A stretch of 64,000 nucleotides of DNA from Polaribacter sp. IC066 (GTDB lineage: Bacteria; Bacteroidota; Bacteroidia; Flavobacteriales; Flavobacteriaceae): the NCBI RefSeq assembly GCF_007997085.1, contig NZ_VORR01000018.1, positions 16,411 to 80,410 of the forward strand. The letters run 5' to 3'. Numbering within the stretch: the stretch's first letter is position 1; the number at the start of each line of letters is the position of its first letter. Shown here piece by piece: positions 10,590-20,460 of this stretch. The notes under the pieces are model-generated. The model was given only the letters and a program-made list of their open reading frames with translations, did not search any database and was not told the DNA's origin. The position numbers and the translations under genes were made by a program.

Positions 10590-12266
10590 TTAAGACAACC
10601 CAGAAATCACTCCGTTATCATCAATCATCATATTTTCTGAAGCCGGAATTGATGGCAACCCAGGCATTCGCATCATTTTTCCTAGAATAGGAATTAAAAA
10701 CTGTGCGCCGGCAGCAATCTCAATTTCTCGAACCGTTATTGTAAACCCTGTAGGACAACCAATTAACTGCTCATCATCTGAAAAAGATTTTTGTGTTTTC
10801 GCCATACAAATGGCAAAATCATTAAATCCCAATCTGTCAATTCTCTTTAAATTTAGTTTTGCTTGGTTGGTAAATGCAACATTTTTAGCCCCATAGATTT
10901 CTTTCGCAATTTTTTCTATTTTTTCTTTTACAGGACTTTTCCAATCATACAAAGGTTTGTAAATAGTTGCTTTATTTTCCACCACATTTACAACCGCTTT
11001 TGCTAAATTTTTAGTTCCTTCTCCGCCTTTCGCCCATCCTTCTGATAAAACAGCCTCTACTCCTAAACCTGCGCATTTCTCAATTATAAAACGAACTTCT
11101 TCATCAGCATCAGAAATAAAAGAATTAATTGCTACAACGGGCTCAATATTAAATTTTCGAATATTTTCTATATGTTTCTCAAGATTTTTGAAACCTTCTT
11201 TAACCCTTTCTATATTTGGCGTATTGTACTCGTCTGCTTTTGCACCCCCATGATGACGCAAAGCTCTAATCGTTGCCACCAAAACAACGCATTTAGGATT
11301 TAAATTAGCAAATTGAGATTTGATATTCAAGAATTTTTCTGCCCCTAAATCTGCCCCAAACCCGGCCTCCGTAACCACATAATCAGACAGCGATAAACCC
11401 ATTTTCGTAGCAATAATGGTATTGGTTCCTTGCGCAATATTCGCAAATGGACCACCATGAATTATTGCTGGATTCCCCTCTAAAGTTTGCACTAAATTGG
11501 GTTTAATAGCATCTTTTAATAAAATAGTCATGGCATTTTCTGCTTTTAAATCGCGTGCAAAAACAGGTGTGTTATCAAAAGTAAATCCGACTAAAATATT
11601 CCCTAAACGTTCTTTTAAATTCCCTAGATTAGATGCCATACAAAGAATTGCCATTACTTCTGATGCCGGTGTAATATTAAATCCGTCTTGTCTTGGCACT
11701 CCATTTGCGCTACCACCCAAGCCAATTGTAATATCTCTTAAAGCACGATCATTCATATCAATCACCCGTTTCCAAAGAACGGTTCTAGCATCAATATTTA
11801 AATTATTGGTTTTGCTTTGAATATTGTTATCAATTAAAGCCGACAATAAATTATTCGCCTTTTCGATTGCATTAAAATCGCCTGTAAAATGGAGGTTAAT
11901 ATCTTCCATTGGTATAACTTGAGAATATCCGCCCCCAGCAGCGCCACCTTTTATACCAAAAACAGGCCCTAGAGAAGGTTCTCTTAAAACTACGGTTGCT
12001 TGTTTTCCTATTTTATTTAATCCTTCAGTTAAACCAATAGAAACCGTTGTTTTTCCTTCGCCTGCGGGTGTTGGAGTTAACGCCGTAACTAAAACCAAAT
12101 TACTTTTTTCTATTTTTTTAGCATCAATAAGTGATAAAGGTAATTTTGCTTTGTATTTACCATACATTTCTAAAACATCTTCATCTACCTGAAGTTTTTT
12201 AGCAATTTCTTTAATGTGTTGCAATTTTTTAGCCTGCGCTATTTGTATATCTGAAAGATGTGACAT
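10590..12266 (-). CDS. fhs: Formate--tetrahydrofolate ligase
   Basis: ATP-dependent formate-THF ligase, which makes 10-formyl-THF for one-carbon metabolism. Seen: the ATP-binding P-loop TPTPAGEGKTT, REPSLGPVFGIKGGAAGGG, the NIDARTVLWKRV region, and a C-terminal PGLPSIPASENM. The frame can start upstream at 12302 (570 residues) but those 12 residues (MNPKKKLLISKN) are unlike the family; I choose the ATG at 12266, giving 558 residues starting SHLSDIQIAQ, a normal Fhs start. It is convergent with recQ and shares a terminator with it. Confidence 0.93.
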   Translation of the reverse strand: MSHLSDIQIAQAKKLQHIKEIAKKLQVDEDVLEMYGKYKAKLPLSLIDAKKIEKSNLVLVTALTPTPAGEGKTTVSIGLTEGLNKIGKQATVVLREPSLGPVFGIKGGAAGGGYSQVIPMEDINLHFTGDFNAIEKANNLLSALIDNNIQSKTNNLNIDARTVLWKRVIDMNDRALRDITIGLGGSANGVPRQDGFNITPASEVMAILCMASNLGNLKERLGNILVGFTFDNTPVFARDLKAENAMTILLKDAIKPNLVQTLEGNPAIIHGGPFANIAQGTNTIIATKMGLSLSDYVVTEAGFGADLGAEKFLNIKSQFANLNPKCVVLVATIRALRHHGGAKADEYNTPNIERVKEGFKNLEKHIENIRKFNIEPVVAINSFISDADEEVRFIIEKCAGLGVEAVLSEGWAKGGEGTKNLAKAVVNVVENKATIYKPLYDWKSPVKEKIEKIAKEIYGAKNVAFTNQAKLNLKRIDRLGFNDFAICMAKTQKSFSDDEQLIGCPTGFTITVREIEIAAGAQFLIPILGKMMRMPGLPSIPASENMMIDDNGVISGLS

Positions 12267-12437
12267 ATTCTTACTAATTAGAAGTTTTTTTTTTGGATTC
12301 ATAAATTTAAGGTAATCCTTTTAAATAATTCATACTAATATACTGTTATTCGCTAAAAAAATTATAGCATTAATAAGGCTCTAATAATGTTCTTCTTTAA
12401 GGTTCATTTTTACCTCTAAAGAAAGCAATCTTTTTTA

Positions 12438-12445
12438 TATATTTG
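12438..12445 (+). promoter_or_regulatory. -7 promoter box immediately before a start codon
   Basis: TATATTTG, a perfect TAnnTTTG match, ends only four bases before the ATG at 12450. With the usual 5-7 base distance to the start site, transcription would begin at or just next to the start codon, giving a leaderless message. The box itself is seen; leaderless translation is inference. Confidence 0.5.
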
Positions 12446-12449
12446 ACGC

Positions 12450-13052
12450 ATGAATGTAAAATGGTACATTAGTTCACTATTTTTAATCCTTATTTACTTT
12501 GGTGGATTTTATGAGCACGTTTCTATACCTAATCAGGAAATTGTATTAGAATTTGTTGACGCTAAAATCAACCAAAAAAACATTAAAAATACCATTACTG
12601 ATGTTCAAGAAAAACTTTTAAAAATTGGTGTTTCTAATATTAAAATTCAGAAAACAGAAAATGGCACACTAAAAATTTCTTATTACAGTGATGTACCTGT
12701 TCATAAAATTAAGGATGCCCTTTCAAAAGAGCATCAACTGGTTTTAAATAAGCAATCAAAAAATAATCAGCAAAACCATTCTTATTCTGATTATAATATT
12801 AATATCTATCAATTAACGAATGAAGTAGACATCTCTAATCTTGATGATCAGTTTATATTTGAAATTAAACCTAGCACAGATAGATCTACATCGAATTATA
12901 AGTACGCTCTTGTAAGAAATTTTAAAATACACAAAGCAAACCAACTTTTTAAGACAGCCTTTAATGCTGCTAAAAAAAGTCCTTTTACAAAAGATAGAAC
13001 TTCAAATAAAGAGCCAGAAGTTAGAGCTGGACCCCATGTTTACTACATCTAA
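12450..13052 (+). CDS. Hypothetical membrane-anchored protein
   Basis: A 200-residue protein with one N-terminal hydrophobic segment (about residues 4-20, YISSLFLILIYFGGF) that lacks a clear cleavage site, so it is probably anchored with the rest outside the cytoplasm. The following ~70 residues (IVLEFVDAKINQ ... LLKIGVSNIKI ... LKISYYSDVPVHKIKDAL) resemble a small alpha-beta domain of the kind seen in SecD/SecF periplasmic regions, where LEF/I..VGV strands also occur; this is only suggestive. It sits just before secDF on the same strand but secDF has its own promoter. I do not recognise a family. Confidence 0.65.
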   Translation: MNVKWYISSLFLILIYFGGFYEHVSIPNQEIVLEFVDAKINQKNIKNTITDVQEKLLKIGVSNIKIQKTENGTLKISYYSDVPVHKIKDALSKEHQLVLNKQSKNNQQNHSYSDYNINIYQLTNEVDISNLDDQFIFEIKPSTDRSTSNYKYALVRNFKIHKANQLFKTAFNAAKKSPFTKDRTSNKEPEVRAGPHVYYI

Positions 13053-13136
13053 AAATGTATTAGTTTACATATTTCTTAAACTACCATAAACAAATGAGTT
13101 TGAAACTCATGATTAAAAAACATTCCGCAAAAATAA

Positions 13137-13169
13137 TTGTTAAATTTTAAACGAAGTTATATATATTTG
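13137..13169 (+). promoter_or_regulatory. Putative promoter of secDF
   Basis: TTG at 13137-13139 and TATATTTG at 13162-13169 are 22 bases apart, within the spacing described for Flavobacterium promoters. The leader to the chosen secDF ATG at 13206 would be about 30 bases. This placement also argues against the upstream in-frame start inside the promoter. Confidence 0.6.
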
Positions 13170-13205
13170 CTCGCTTTAAAATTTTTGACCATTAAAACAT
13201 ATAAA

Positions 13206-16187
13206 ATGCAAAACAAAGGACTTATTAAATTATTCGCAATCCTCTTTGGGTTAGTGAGTTTGTACCAATTATCATTTACTTTTTTAGCTAATAAAGTAGA
13301 AGATGATGCCGTAATTTATGCTGATAGCAAGGCTATTGACGATGATGCTAGACAAAAAGCCACTTTCGAAAGAAAATTTTTAGACAGTGTTGCTAATAAA
13401 GAAATCATCGATTTAAAATTTGCACAGTACACGTATAACGATGTTAAAGACAAAGAAATGAATCTTGGTCTTGACTTAAAAGGAGGTATCAACGCAATTT
13501 TACAGGTTTCTGTAAAAGAGGTTTTAAAAAGCCTTTCTAATGAATCTAAAAACGAAGCTTTCAATAACGCTTTAGAGGCTGCAGATGTTAGACAGAAAAA
13601 CAGTAATCTAAATTATTTAGATTTATTTTTCGAAGAATTTGAAAAAATTGCTGGAACTACAAAATTAAGTGATCCTTCTATTTTTGGAACAAAGGCTTTA
13701 AGCGAAAAGATTTCTTTTGATGAGGGTAACCTTACCGTAAAAGAAACATTACAAGAAGAAATTAACAGTTCTATTGGTACTGCTTTTGAAGTATTAAGAA
13801 GTAGAATTGATAAATTTGGTGTAACACAACCCAACATACAAAGAATAGGAAATTCAGGTAGAATTCAAGTTGAATTACCAGGAGCTAGAGATATTGATCG
13901 TGTTATTAAGTTAATTACAAGTAAAGCTGAACTGCAGTTTTGGGAAGTGCATACCAATGCAGAGGTTCAAAACTTTTTCTTTGAAGCGAACGCTAAAGTT
14001 GCTGAATTATTAAAAGACGATTCGGTTATAGAGAAAGAAAAAGATTCTGTTAAAACAGATGACATTGACGCTTTATTAGGCGAAGAAGCAGATTCTACGA
14101 AAGTTCAAAATAATTTATTTACCTATTTACTTCCTAATGTTGCACAATCGCAGCAACAATTAAGTTCTTTAGTGGCACAAGCTAGAGTTTTAGATACTGC
14201 AAGAGTAAATGACTTGTTAAAGAACAAAGAAGTAAGAGCTTTGCTTCCTAAAGAATTAAAATACGTTAAATTTTTATGGAATTACAAATCTAATGAAGGA
14301 GTTGATGGTACTGAAATCATTGAATTATATGCCATAAAAGGAAACAGAAATGACAGCCCAACTATAGAAGGTGATGTTATTTTAGATGCTAGACAAGATT
14401 TTGATCAATTGAGTAAACCAGTTGTTAGTATGACTATGAATAGCTCTGGAACAAAACAATGGGCAAAAATGACTGCCGATAATGTAGGGAATTTTGTTGC
14501 TGTTGTTCTAGATGATTATGTGTATACAGCACCTTCTGTAAACCAAGCAATTACTGGTGGTAATACACAGATTTCTGGTGGTACCATGACTATTGAAGAA
14601 GCAGAAGATATTTCTACTGTTTTAAAAGCTGGTAAACTACCTGCTGCTGCGAGTATTATTCAAGCAGAAATTGTTGGGCCATCTTTAGGGCAAGACTCTA
14701 TCGATGCTTCTATAAGCTCATTTGGTTTGGCAATTCTTTTGGTTTTACTTTGGATGATTCTCTATTATGGTAAAGCTGGTTTATATGCTGATATTGCTTT
14801 GTTGGTAAACATCTTATTTATATTCGGAATTTTAGCTTCGTTTAACGCGGTGTTAACGTTACCCGGTATTGCAGGAATTATCTTAACCATTGGTATGTCT
14901 GTAGATGCCAACGTAATTATCTTTGAAAGGATTAAAGAAGGATTATTCAAAAAGAAAGGTTTAAAACAATCGGTAGAAGAAGGTTTCTCTATAAAGGGCG
15001 CTTTATCTGCTATTATTGATGCAAACATTACAACCTTATTAACCGGTATAATTTTATATGTTTTTGGTACAGGACCTATTAAAGGTTTTGCCTTAACCTT
15101 AATGATTGGTATTGCAACCTCATTATTTACAGCAGTATTTATTACTCGTTTGTTAATTGATGGCGCTGTTCAGAAAGATGCTAAATTAACCTTTGACACT
15201 TCTGTTTCTAAAGGCTGGTTCCAGAATATTAATGTTGAGTTCTTAAAAAAACGTAAAATTGCTTACGTTATATCTGGTGCAATTATTATTGGAGGTCTTA
15301 TTTCTATTTTTACCCTTGGTTTAAAACAAGGAGTTGACTTTAAAGGAGGTCGCTCTTATGAAGTTCGTTTTGATAAGAACATGAGTGCAACAGAAGTTGC
15401 TACAACTTTAAAAGATGTTTTCGGTTCTGCACCAGAGGTTAAAACTTATGGTTCTGATATCAAATTAAAAATAACTACCGCTTACAGAATTGATGAAGAA
15501 GGGCAAGAAGTAGATAACGAAGTTCAGACTACTTTATACAATGGTTTAAAACCTTATTTAGGCGAAACTACCTATGAAGATTTTAAACCCGGCTTTGAGA
15601 AAAGTGAAAATGACATGGGTGTTTTAAGTTATATTAAAGTATCTCCAACAATTGCAGATGATATTAAAACATCTGCTTTGTATGCCGTTTTTGGCTCTTT
15701 GTTAATTGTTTTCTTATATATTTTATTAAGGTTTAGAAAGATTTCTTTCTCTATTGGTGCTGTAGCTGCAGTTTTTCATGATGTATTAATCGTATTAGCT
15801 GTATTCTCTATTACCTATAGTTTTATGCCTTTTGATATGGAAATTGGCCAATCTTTTATTGCCGCCATCTTAACAGTAGTTGGGTACTCTCTAAATGATA
15901 CCGTTGTAATTTTCGATAGAATTAGAGAATTTACAGAAACCCATTCAAAATGGAAATATAGTAAAGTTGTAGACAAAGCATTAAGTTCTACTTTAGGAAG
16001 AACAATAAATACCTCTTTTACAACATTATTAGTAATGTCTGCTATCTTTTTATTCGGTGGAGATTCTATTAAAGGATTTATGTTTGCCTTAATTATTGGT
16101 GTGGCAGTAGGTACTTACTCATCATTATTTGTGGCAACACCAATCATGTTTGACACTTCTAAAAAAGAAGAAAAAATAGAAGAATAA
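13206..16187 (+). CDS. secDF: Protein translocase SecDF, single chain
   Basis: Fused SecD and SecF, the proton-driven accessory of the SecYEG translocon (993 residues from the chosen start). The SecD half starts with a membrane segment (LIKLFAILFGLVSLYQL), then NLGLDLKGGINAIL, a large periplasmic domain, and a six-helix RND-type bundle with GMSVDANVIIFERIKEG. The SecF half restarts near residue 680 with LKQGVDFKGGRSYEVRF and ends with YSLNDTVVIFDRIRE, the matching SecF motif. A longer frame reaches back to 13137, but it overlaps the promoter, so I take the ATG at 13206 (MQNKGLIK). A strong terminator follows. Single-chain SecDF is usual in Bacteroidota. Confidence 0.95.
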   Translation: MQNKGLIKLFAILFGLVSLYQLSFTFLANKVEDDAVIYADSKAIDDDARQKATFERKFLDSVANKEIIDLKFAQYTYNDVKDKEMNLGLDLKGGINAILQVSVKEVLKSLSNESKNEAFNNALEAADVRQKNSNLNYLDLFFEEFEKIAGTTKLSDPSIFGTKALSEKISFDEGNLTVKETLQEEINSSIGTAFEVLRSRIDKFGVTQPNIQRIGNSGRIQVELPGARDIDRVIKLITSKAELQFWEVHTNAEVQNFFFEANAKVAELLKDDSVIEKEKDSVKTDDIDALLGEEADSTKVQNNLFTYLLPNVAQSQQQLSSLVAQARVLDTARVNDLLKNKEVRALLPKELKYVKFLWNYKSNEGVDGTEIIELYAIKGNRNDSPTIEGDVILDARQDFDQLSKPVVSMTMNSSGTKQWAKMTADNVGNFVAVVLDDYVYTAPSVNQAITGGNTQISGGTMTIEEAEDISTVLKAGKLPAAASIIQAEIVGPSLGQDSIDASISSFGLAILLVLLWMILYYGKAGLYADIALLVNILFIFGILASFNAVLTLPGIAGIILTIGMSVDANVIIFERIKEGLFKKKGLKQSVEEGFSIKGALSAIIDANITTLLTGIILYVFGTGPIKGFALTLMIGIATSLFTAVFITRLLIDGAVQKDAKLTFDTSVSKGWFQNINVEFLKKRKIAYVISGAIIIGGLISIFTLGLKQGVDFKGGRSYEVRFDKNMSATEVATTLKDVFGSAPEVKTYGSDIKLKITTAYRIDEEGQEVDNEVQTTLYNGLKPYLGETTYEDFKPGFEKSENDMGVLSYIKVSPTIADDIKTSALYAVFGSLLIVFLYILLRFRKISFSIGAVAAVFHDVLIVLAVFSITYSFMPFDMEIGQSFIAAILTVVGYSLNDTVVIFDRIREFTETHSKWKYSKVVDKALSSTLGRTINTSFTTLLVMSAIFLFGGDSIKGFMFALIIGVAVGTYSSLFVATPIMFDTSKKEEKIEE

Positions 16188-16206
16188 TCTTATTTAAAGA
16201 TATATT

Positions 16207-16265
16207 AAAACCGTTTTCTTTATATTGAACTTGTTTCAGTAGCTATAAAGAAAACGGTTTTTTCT
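16207..16265 (+). terminator. Intrinsic terminator after secDF
   Basis: AAAACCGTTTTCTTTATA and its complement TATAAAGAAAACGGTTTT are separated by about 20 bases and followed by T residues; it starts 20 bases after the secDF stop. Confidence 0.8.
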
Positions 16266-16310
16266 ATCCTGTAAGGTTTGTATCAAACTTAATGCAGTAT
16301 CTTAAAAACC

Positions 16311-16344
16311 TTGTAGGTATTTATAAATAAGACCTTTATATTTG
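16311..16344 (+). promoter_or_regulatory. Putative promoter of hpt-adk
   Basis: TTG at 16311-16313 and TATATTTG at 16337-16344 are 23 bases apart, fitting the flavobacterial pattern; the start codon is 41 bases further on. Confidence 0.6.
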
Positions 16345-16385
16345 CACAAAGATTAAAATTCATTTAATAGCGTTAGTTACAAATA

Positions 16386-17504
16386 ATGAGCATCATAAAA
16401 CTTCACGATTTATACTTTAAACCTTATATTCATAAGGAAGAAATATCTGCAATTACTAAATATTTAGCGCAACGTGTAAAAGCGGATTTGCCAGAAGATG
16501 AGGTACCAATTTTTGTTGGAATTTTAAATGGCTGTTTTTTGTTTGCAGCAGATTTCGTTAGAGAATATCAAGGAAATTGCGAAGTTTCATTTGTAAAGTT
16601 AGCTTCATATCAAGGCACCTCTTCTACCGAAAAAATAAAGCATTTAGTAGGTATTAATGAAAATTTAGAAGGCAGAACTGTTATCATTTTAGAAGACATA
16701 ATCGACACAGGTGCAACACTGCAAGAAATTTATAATATTTTTAGACATAAAAACGTAAAACAATTAAAAGTTGCTACCTTATTTTTTAAGCCAGATGTTT
16801 TTAGAAAAGAGCTCCCAATAGATTATATCGGCAAAAGTATTGAAGATAAATTTATTGTTGGTTATGGATTAGATTATGATGGTTTAGGAAGAAATTACCC
16901 AGCAATATATCAACTAACACCACCACCAAAAATGAAAAACATTGTACTATTTGGCCCTCCTGGTGCAGGAAAGGGAACGCAAGCAACCTTCTTAAAAGAA
17001 ATGTATAATTTATTGCATATTTCTACAGGAGATGTATTTCGTTTCAATATTAAAAACCAAACAGAACTTGGTCTGTTAGCAAAAAAATATATGGATGAAG
17101 GCGATTTAGTGCCTGATGAAGTTACCATAAATATGCTAAAAGCCGAGGTAAATAAAAATGCAGATGCCAATGGTTTTATTTTTGATGGTTTTCCTAGAAC
17201 TGAATCTCAAGCAACTGCTTTAGATGAATTTTTAGCTGAAAAAGGAGAACAAATTAATGCGATGGTTGCTTTAGAAGTTCCTGAAGATTTGCTAGTAGCA
17301 CGTTTGTTAGAACGCGGAAAAACAAGTGGTAGATCTGATGATACAGACGAAGTTAAAATTAGAAATCGTTTTAACGAATACAATACCAAAACTGCTGTTT
17401 TAAAAGATTATTTTGAAGCACAACAAAAATATTATGGTATTAATGGTGTGGGTTCTATTGAAGAAATTACACAAAGAATTGCTATAGTATTTGATACTTT
17501 ATAA
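16386..17504 (+). CDS. adk: Hypoxanthine phosphoribosyltransferase-adenylate kinase fusion
   Basis: A 372-residue two-enzyme protein. Residues 1-175 are a hypoxanthine/guanine phosphoribosyltransferase: FVGILNGCFLF, and the PRPP loop VIILEDIIDTGATL. From about residue 179 a complete adenylate kinase follows: P-loop IVLFGPPGAGKGTQ, STGDVFRFNI, FDGFPRTESQA, and a lid-less short form (LLERGKTSGRSDD). There is no stop or frameshift between the halves, so one chain joins base salvage to IMP/GMP with nucleotide phosphorylation. From what I know of the family, this fusion is common in Flavobacteriaceae. obgE follows 88 bases later, probably in the same transcript. Confidence 0.93.
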   Translation: MSIIKLHDLYFKPYIHKEEISAITKYLAQRVKADLPEDEVPIFVGILNGCFLFAADFVREYQGNCEVSFVKLASYQGTSSTEKIKHLVGINENLEGRTVIILEDIIDTGATLQEIYNIFRHKNVKQLKVATLFFKPDVFRKELPIDYIGKSIEDKFIVGYGLDYDGLGRNYPAIYQLTPPPKMKNIVLFGPPGAGKGTQATFLKEMYNLLHISTGDVFRFNIKNQTELGLLAKKYMDEGDLVPDEVTINMLKAEVNKNADANGFIFDGFPRTESQATALDEFLAEKGEQINAMVALEVPEDLLVARLLERGKTSGRSDDTDEVKIRNRFNEYNTKTAVLKDYFEAQQKYYGINGVGSIEEITQRIAIVFDTL

Positions 17505-17592
17505 AACGTTTAATCGTTAAATTGTTTATACATTTAGCTGCTTTTAACCATACTGGTTATACCGTAAAAAAATAAACGCATACCTAGAAATA

Positions 17593-18582
17593 ATGACGGA
17601 AGGAAATTTTGTTGACTACATAAAAATATACGCTACTTCTGGTAAAGGAGGGCAAGGTTCTGTGCATCTTCACAGAGAAAAATTTATTACCAAAGGCGGT
17701 CCTGATGGTGGCGATGGTGGCCGTGGTGGACATATTATTTTACGAGGTGATAAAAATATGTGGACGTTGTTTCACCTAAAATTTAAGCGTCACTTTAGAG
17801 CAGAACCAGGCGGATCTGGAAGTGCAAGTAGAAGTTCTGGTGCGGATGGAAAAGATATTTATGTTGATGTACCTTTAGGTACCATCATAAAAGACGCAGA
17901 TACCGATGAAGTAATTCTAGAGATTACAGAAGATAAAAAAGAAGTTGTTTTATTACGTGGTGGAAAAGGCGGACTTGGAAACTGGAATTTTAAAACCTCT
18001 ACAAATCAAACTCCTAGATATGCACAACCTGGTATGGATGCCATTGAAGGTTGGTTTAGAATGGAATTAAAATTATTGGCTGATGTTGGTCTAGTTGGTT
18101 TTCCGAATGCGGGTAAATCTACTTTATTATCGGTTTTAACCTCTGCAAAACCAAAAATTGCAGATTATGCCTTTACCACACTAAAACCTAATTTAGGCAT
18201 TGTTGAACATAGAAATCATCAGACATTTGTCATTGCAGATATTCCTGGTATTATAGAAGGTGCTGCCGACGGAAAAGGTTTAGGACATCGCTTTTTACGC
18301 CATATAGAGCGTAATTCGGCATTGTTATTCATGGTTCCTGCGGATAGTGATGATATAAATAAAGAGTACGCGATTCTATTGAATGAGCTTAAGATGCACA
18401 ATCCAGAATTGTTAGACAAAGAAAGATTGTTAGCAATTACTAAAACAGATATGCTAGATGATGAGTTGCAAGCAGAAATAAAAGCAGCGTTACCAGAAGG
18501 TGTTGAAGCTATTTTTATATCCTCTGTTGCTGAAACAGGCTTACAAGAATTAAAAGACAAACTCTGGAAAATGTTGAACTAA
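17593..18582 (+). CDS. obgE: GTPase Obg/CgtA
   Basis: A ribosome-associated GTPase (329 residues). The N-terminal Obg fold (residues 1-158) is glycine-rich ([25 protein letters not shown]), followed by the G domain with G1 [10 protein letters not shown]3 [17 protein letters not shown]4 TKTD and G5 ISSVAETG. It lacks the optional C-terminal OCT domain. The TAA stop at 18580-18582 overlaps the end of the convergent histidine kinase gene by four bases, leaving no room for an intergenic terminator. Confidence 0.95.
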   Translation: MTEGNFVDYIKIYATSGKGGQGSVHLHREKFITKGGPDGGDGGRGGHIILRGDKNMWTLFHLKFKRHFRAEPGGSGSASRSSGADGKDIYVDVPLGTIIKDADTDEVILEITEDKKEVVLLRGGKGGLGNWNFKTSTNQTPRYAQPGMDAIEGWFRMELKLLADVGLVGFPNAGKSTLLSVLTSAKPKIADYAFTTLKPNLGIVEHRNHQTFVIADIPGIIEGAADGKGLGHRFLRHIERNSALLFMVPADSDDINKEYAILLNELKMHNPELLDKERLLAITKTDMLDDELQAEIKAALPEGVEAIFISSVAETGLQELKDKLWKMLN

Positions 18583-19850
18583 ACAGGTAATGTAAAATAA
18601 AAAGTACTACCTATATGAACTTGACTTTCTAAATAAATTTCACCTTTATTTCTGTTGATTATTTTCTTTGCCATAGACAAACCTATGCCAATAGCATTCC
18701 CTGTTTGCTCAATATCTAGTCTTTGAAATAATTCAAATATTTTTTCATGGTATTCTTCGGCAATTCCCATACCATTATCTTTTACTGAAAACGTATAAAA
18801 GTCATTGCTTTGGGTACAATCTACTTCAATCTCACAAACCTCTTTATCGTTGTATTTAATTGAATTTTTAATTAAATTATCAAAAACTTGATGTATTTGA
18901 GATTTATTAATGGCTATTGTAGGCAGCTCTTTTTTTATCGTTATTTTACAGTTGTCAGTTTCATGCAATTCTTTTAAATCATGCACTAAAAGATCTAAAT
19001 ATACAGCTTCATCACTTCTTAGTACTTCATTTTGCAAAGAATACTTTAAAACACCTTGTAAAATTAAATCCATTTGATGAGTTTCTTTTTCAATAAGTTT
19101 TAAATGCTCTTCTATATGTTCTTTATTATTCTCTTCAATCTCTTGTTGTAACCAATTAAACAAAGCCGAGAGGTTTCCTAAAGGAGTTCTTAAATCATGT
19201 GAAACCACATTCGCAAATTCTTCTAAATCCTTATTTTTTTCTTCTAAATCTTCGGCTCTTTTTTTTAATTCTATTCTACTTTTCTCTAACACTTTATTAT
19301 TATCAGCAAGCGAGTACCTAAAAGCAGCAGAATCATTTAAAAGAAGCAAAGCAAAAATAAACATTAAAGAAAAAGAGCTTAAAACCGAATTATACGTGAT
19401 ATCATCTATTTTAGATGTCGTTAATGCTAGTAGCAAATGAATAAATACGGTCACTAAATAGATATTGATAAATATCCTGTTATTTAACAAGAGAATAGAA
19501 CCAAAAAAAACGGCATAGAAACCTAAAATAAAACGAATATTAAAACTATTAATATGTAAGTTAATTAATGAGTAATGAGAAAACAATAGAATTACTAAAA
19601 AGACAATCCATCCATAAAAATAATGTATCGATTTTTTAAAAATAAAAGGAAAAATACTCGCAATGAAAAATAACAATGCAAAAAACTCTGTAGACCCTTC
19701 TACTCTTTTATTTACCTGTTCATAGTTATGTATAAAATAAGACCAACCAAAAAAGATTGGTGCCATCAAGAACAATATTAAACTACTGTTCTTTAGTTCA
19801 AAATTTTCAACTTTGCCAAGTTTGAGTGTTTTCTTAAGAAAATTATTCAT
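18579..19850 (-). CDS. Sensor histidine kinase, membrane-bound
   Basis: A 423-residue histidine kinase. Residues ~20-180 hold six or seven hydrophobic helices with short loops and no obvious extracellular sensor domain. A coiled-coil linker ([16 protein letters not shown]) leads to the HisKA box [14 protein letters not shown] with the phospho-accepting His, then the ATPase N box [11 protein letters not shown]1 VKDNGMGI and G2 [10 protein letters not shown]. No response regulator is encoded nearby, so it is an orphan here. It is the last gene of a minus-strand series headed by the BlaI-like repressor, 87 bases from the preceding gene, but could have its own promoter. Confidence 0.9.
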   Translation of the reverse strand: MNNFLKKTLKLGKVENFELKNSSLILFLMAPIFFGWSYFIHNYEQVNKRVEGSTEFFALLFFIASIFPFIFKKSIHYFYGWIVFLVILLFSHYSLINLHINSFNIRFILGFYAVFFGSILLLNNRIFINIYLVTVFIHLLLALTTSKIDDITYNSVLSSFSLMFIFALLLLNDSAAFRYSLADNNKVLEKSRIELKKRAEDLEEKNKDLEEFANVVSHDLRTPLGNLSALFNWLQQEIEENNKEHIEEHLKLIEKETHQMDLILQGVLKYSLQNEVLRSDEAVYLDLLVHDLKELHETDNCKITIKKELPTIAINKSQIHQVFDNLIKNSIKYNDKEVCEIEVDCTQSNDFYTFSVKDNGMGIAEEYHEKIFELFQRLDIEQTGNAIGIGLSMAKKIINRNKGEIYLESQVHIGSTFYFTLPV

Positions 19851-19936
19851 TTGTAAAATATCAATTAATTTGATATATTTTTATCGGGGGTTATAAAATA
19901 AATGTTCATTAAAGGTAGTCTTTATTATTTTAAAAC

Positions 19937-20419
19937 TTAAGGCAATTCTTTCAATTGTATCCTAATTGGCAATTGATATTTTGAAGTAACAGGAATCCCT
20001 CTTTTTATGGCAGGATGAATAGTTGGTAATTGATCTACAGAAATTCTAATTAAACTATCTAATGTGGGTAGTTGATTTTTAATCAGTTTTGTTGCCTGCA
20101 ATTCTTTAAAAATAATTTCTCCTGCAGAATTAATTATCAAATCGACCAAAATAGTTTCATCAATAGCATCTTTACTTTCTAAAGTATGCTTTTGCAAGGA
20201 AGCTCCTATTTTTTTATAAATAGTATTTCTAAAGCAATTTTCTTTTTCTACTTTCTCAATTAAAGAGTCACAAACTTTAAAAGATGGATAAAAATCTACA
20301 GAAGTAAAATCTATAATTGTATCTAATTTTTGCAGATTATGCTGTTTTGCAGGTGACAACTGATCACACGAAATGAAAAAAACACAAACAACCAAAAAAT
20401 AAAAACCACGTAATAACAT
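19937..20419 (-). CDS. Lipoprotein with TonB-C-like domain
   Basis: A 160-residue protein with an SPII signal (VCVFFISC, then DQLSPAKQ). The second half, with LIINSAGEIIFKELQATK and a following PTLDSLIRISVDQLPTIHPAIKRG segment, looks like the small TonB C-terminal-like fold that also ends the M56 peptidase two genes upstream. It has no membrane-spanning or Pro-rich TonB region, so it is not an energy transducer. It lies 41 bases after the TPR gene, in the BlaI-M56-TPR series. The role is unknown. Confidence 0.65.
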   Translation of the reverse strand: MLLRGFYFLVVCVFFISCDQLSPAKQHNLQKLDTIIDFTSVDFYPSFKVCDSLIEKVEKENCFRNTIYKKIGASLQKHTLESKDAIDETILVDLIINSAGEIIFKELQATKLIKNQLPTLDSLIRISVDQLPTIHPAIKRGIPVTSKYQLPIRIQLKELP

Positions 20420-20460
20420 ACCCTAATTTATGGCGTGAAATTACTAAATTTTACCGACTT

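Noticed and set aside
12267..12302. An upstream start for fhs adding 12 residues.
   Set aside because: The extra residues are unlike the family; the internal ATG gives the usual N-terminus.
13137..13205. An upstream in-frame start for secDF adding 23 residues.
   Set aside because: It overlaps a good promoter (TTG/TATATTTG), and the downstream ATG gives the normal SecD N-terminus.
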